A stretch of DNA of 64,000 bases from Clostridiales bacterium (GTDB taxonomy: Bacteria; Bacillota; Clostridia; Oscillospirales; Oscillospiraceae), in assembly GCA_004555655.1 (NCBI GenBank), contig SFHJ01000024.1, positions 1-64,000 on the forward strand, written 5' to 3'. The position numbers and the translations under genes were made by a program. The notes beneath the pieces were generated by a model. That model was not told where the DNA came from, did not search any database, and saw only the letters and a program-made list of their open reading frames with translations. Each line of letters starts with the position of its first letter. Position 1 is the stretch's first letter. Of this stretch, positions 63,738 through 64,000 are shown piece after piece.

Positions 63738-64000
63738 CTATTCAATGGATTTGAGCGCCTGCGCCATATCAATGCGGCGAATCTTCAGGCGCAGAATCAG
63801 ACTCACCAGCACGCTGAACACCAGCGTCAGCAGCGCCGCCAGTACGAAACTCACCGGCGCGATGCGCACATCAAAGGTAATCATATCGAGCTTGATCTGT
63901 GCCATGACATATGCATGCAGCGCCACTCCCATCGGCAGCCCCAGCACGACGCCCAGCAGCGTCAGCACGAAATTCTCGCGGAAGACGTACATATCTGTCT
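63738..64000 (-). CDS. ABC-type permease of the FtsX/MacB family, C-terminal part (partial)
   Basis: The minus-strand frame is open to the window's right edge and encodes at least 87 residues. Three hydrophobic segments and the ending (RLKIRRIDMAQALKSIE) are typical of the C-terminus of FtsX/MacB permeases that export peptides or lipoproteins. The rest of the gene lies outside the window. An ATG at 63992 is inside the frame and is not regarded as the true start. No terminator is obvious between its stop and the divergent region before rmlA (63670-63737 holds nothing). Confidence 0.8.
   Translation of the reverse strand, partial: TDMYVFRENFVLTLLGVVLGLPMGVALHAYVMAQIKLDMITFDVRIAPVSFVLAALLTLVFSVLVSLILRLKIRRIDMAQALKSIE

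Overview
The window reads as the chromosome of a GC-rich, spore-forming Clostridia member, most likely in or near the Oscillospiraceae. This is inferred from gene content: T-box control of asparagine synthetase, type III glutamine synthetase, a DUF4317 protein, a TnpX-like serine recombinase, a sigma-K-like fragment, SpoIID-like and peptidoglycan-binding proteins, and frequent TTG/GTG starts. No rRNA, tRNA or CRISPR array was found. Most genes are housekeeping or metabolic and sit in short operons separated by strong hairpin terminators.

Layout. 1-5.1 kb: a possible insertion-sequence end, then a sugar module (xylulokinase, a Zn alcohol dehydrogenase, a second FGGY kinase). 5.1-12.9 kb: a frameshifted C69 peptidase, an HD hydrolase, a ComEC-like metallo-beta-lactamase-fold lipoprotein, an SGNH esterase, a YdcZ transporter pair, a transglutaminase-like protein, nadE and a YfcE-type phosphatase. 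13.0-20.9 kb: nitrogen and arginine metabolism (T-box, asnB, glnN; argG and argH on the opposite strand) and a flavin reductase. 21-29 kb: a two-component system, a lipoprotein, pseudouridine catabolism (psuK, psuG) and hflKC. 29.3-33 kb: DUF4317, an IS5-type transposase remnant, a TnpX-like serine recombinase and, just past it, an orphan C-terminal piece of a sigma-K-like factor. This resembles one end of a skin-type element. 33-39.9 kb: greA, trmO, truA, a YtrA-type regulator with its ABC transporter, and a D-2-hydroxyacid dehydrogenase. 40-46 kb: a sporulation-like SpoIID/peptidoglycan-binding operon, a divergent acetate kinase, a phosphoribosyltransferase and a purine permease. 46-54.7 kb: a translational GTPase fused to a Rae1/YacP-type NYN nuclease domain, a radical SAM protein, an SH3 lipoprotein, a HAD phosphatase and a CAT-like acyltransferase. 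54.9-64 kb: a lipoate module (two ligases, lipA and a free 79-residue lipoyl domain), a P-loop/CYTH protein, a heterodimeric ABC exporter, rmlA and a partial FtsX-type permease.

Three observations stand out. (1) Four copies of a 117-193 bp palindromic element lie at gene 3' ends (about 20.04, 35.46, 43.58 and 54.74 kb). In two copies the element separates two identical 26 or 27 bp terminator hairpins, and a third copy has a degenerate version of this. Internal stems differ between copies by compensating changes around a constant loop. (2) A TetM/EF-G-like GTPase carries a complete YacP/Rae1-like nuclease domain at its C-terminus, which suggests a factor that enters the ribosomal A site and cuts mRNA. 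(3) A sigma-K C-terminal fragment lies directly beyond a large serine recombinase, with no N-terminal partner in the window.
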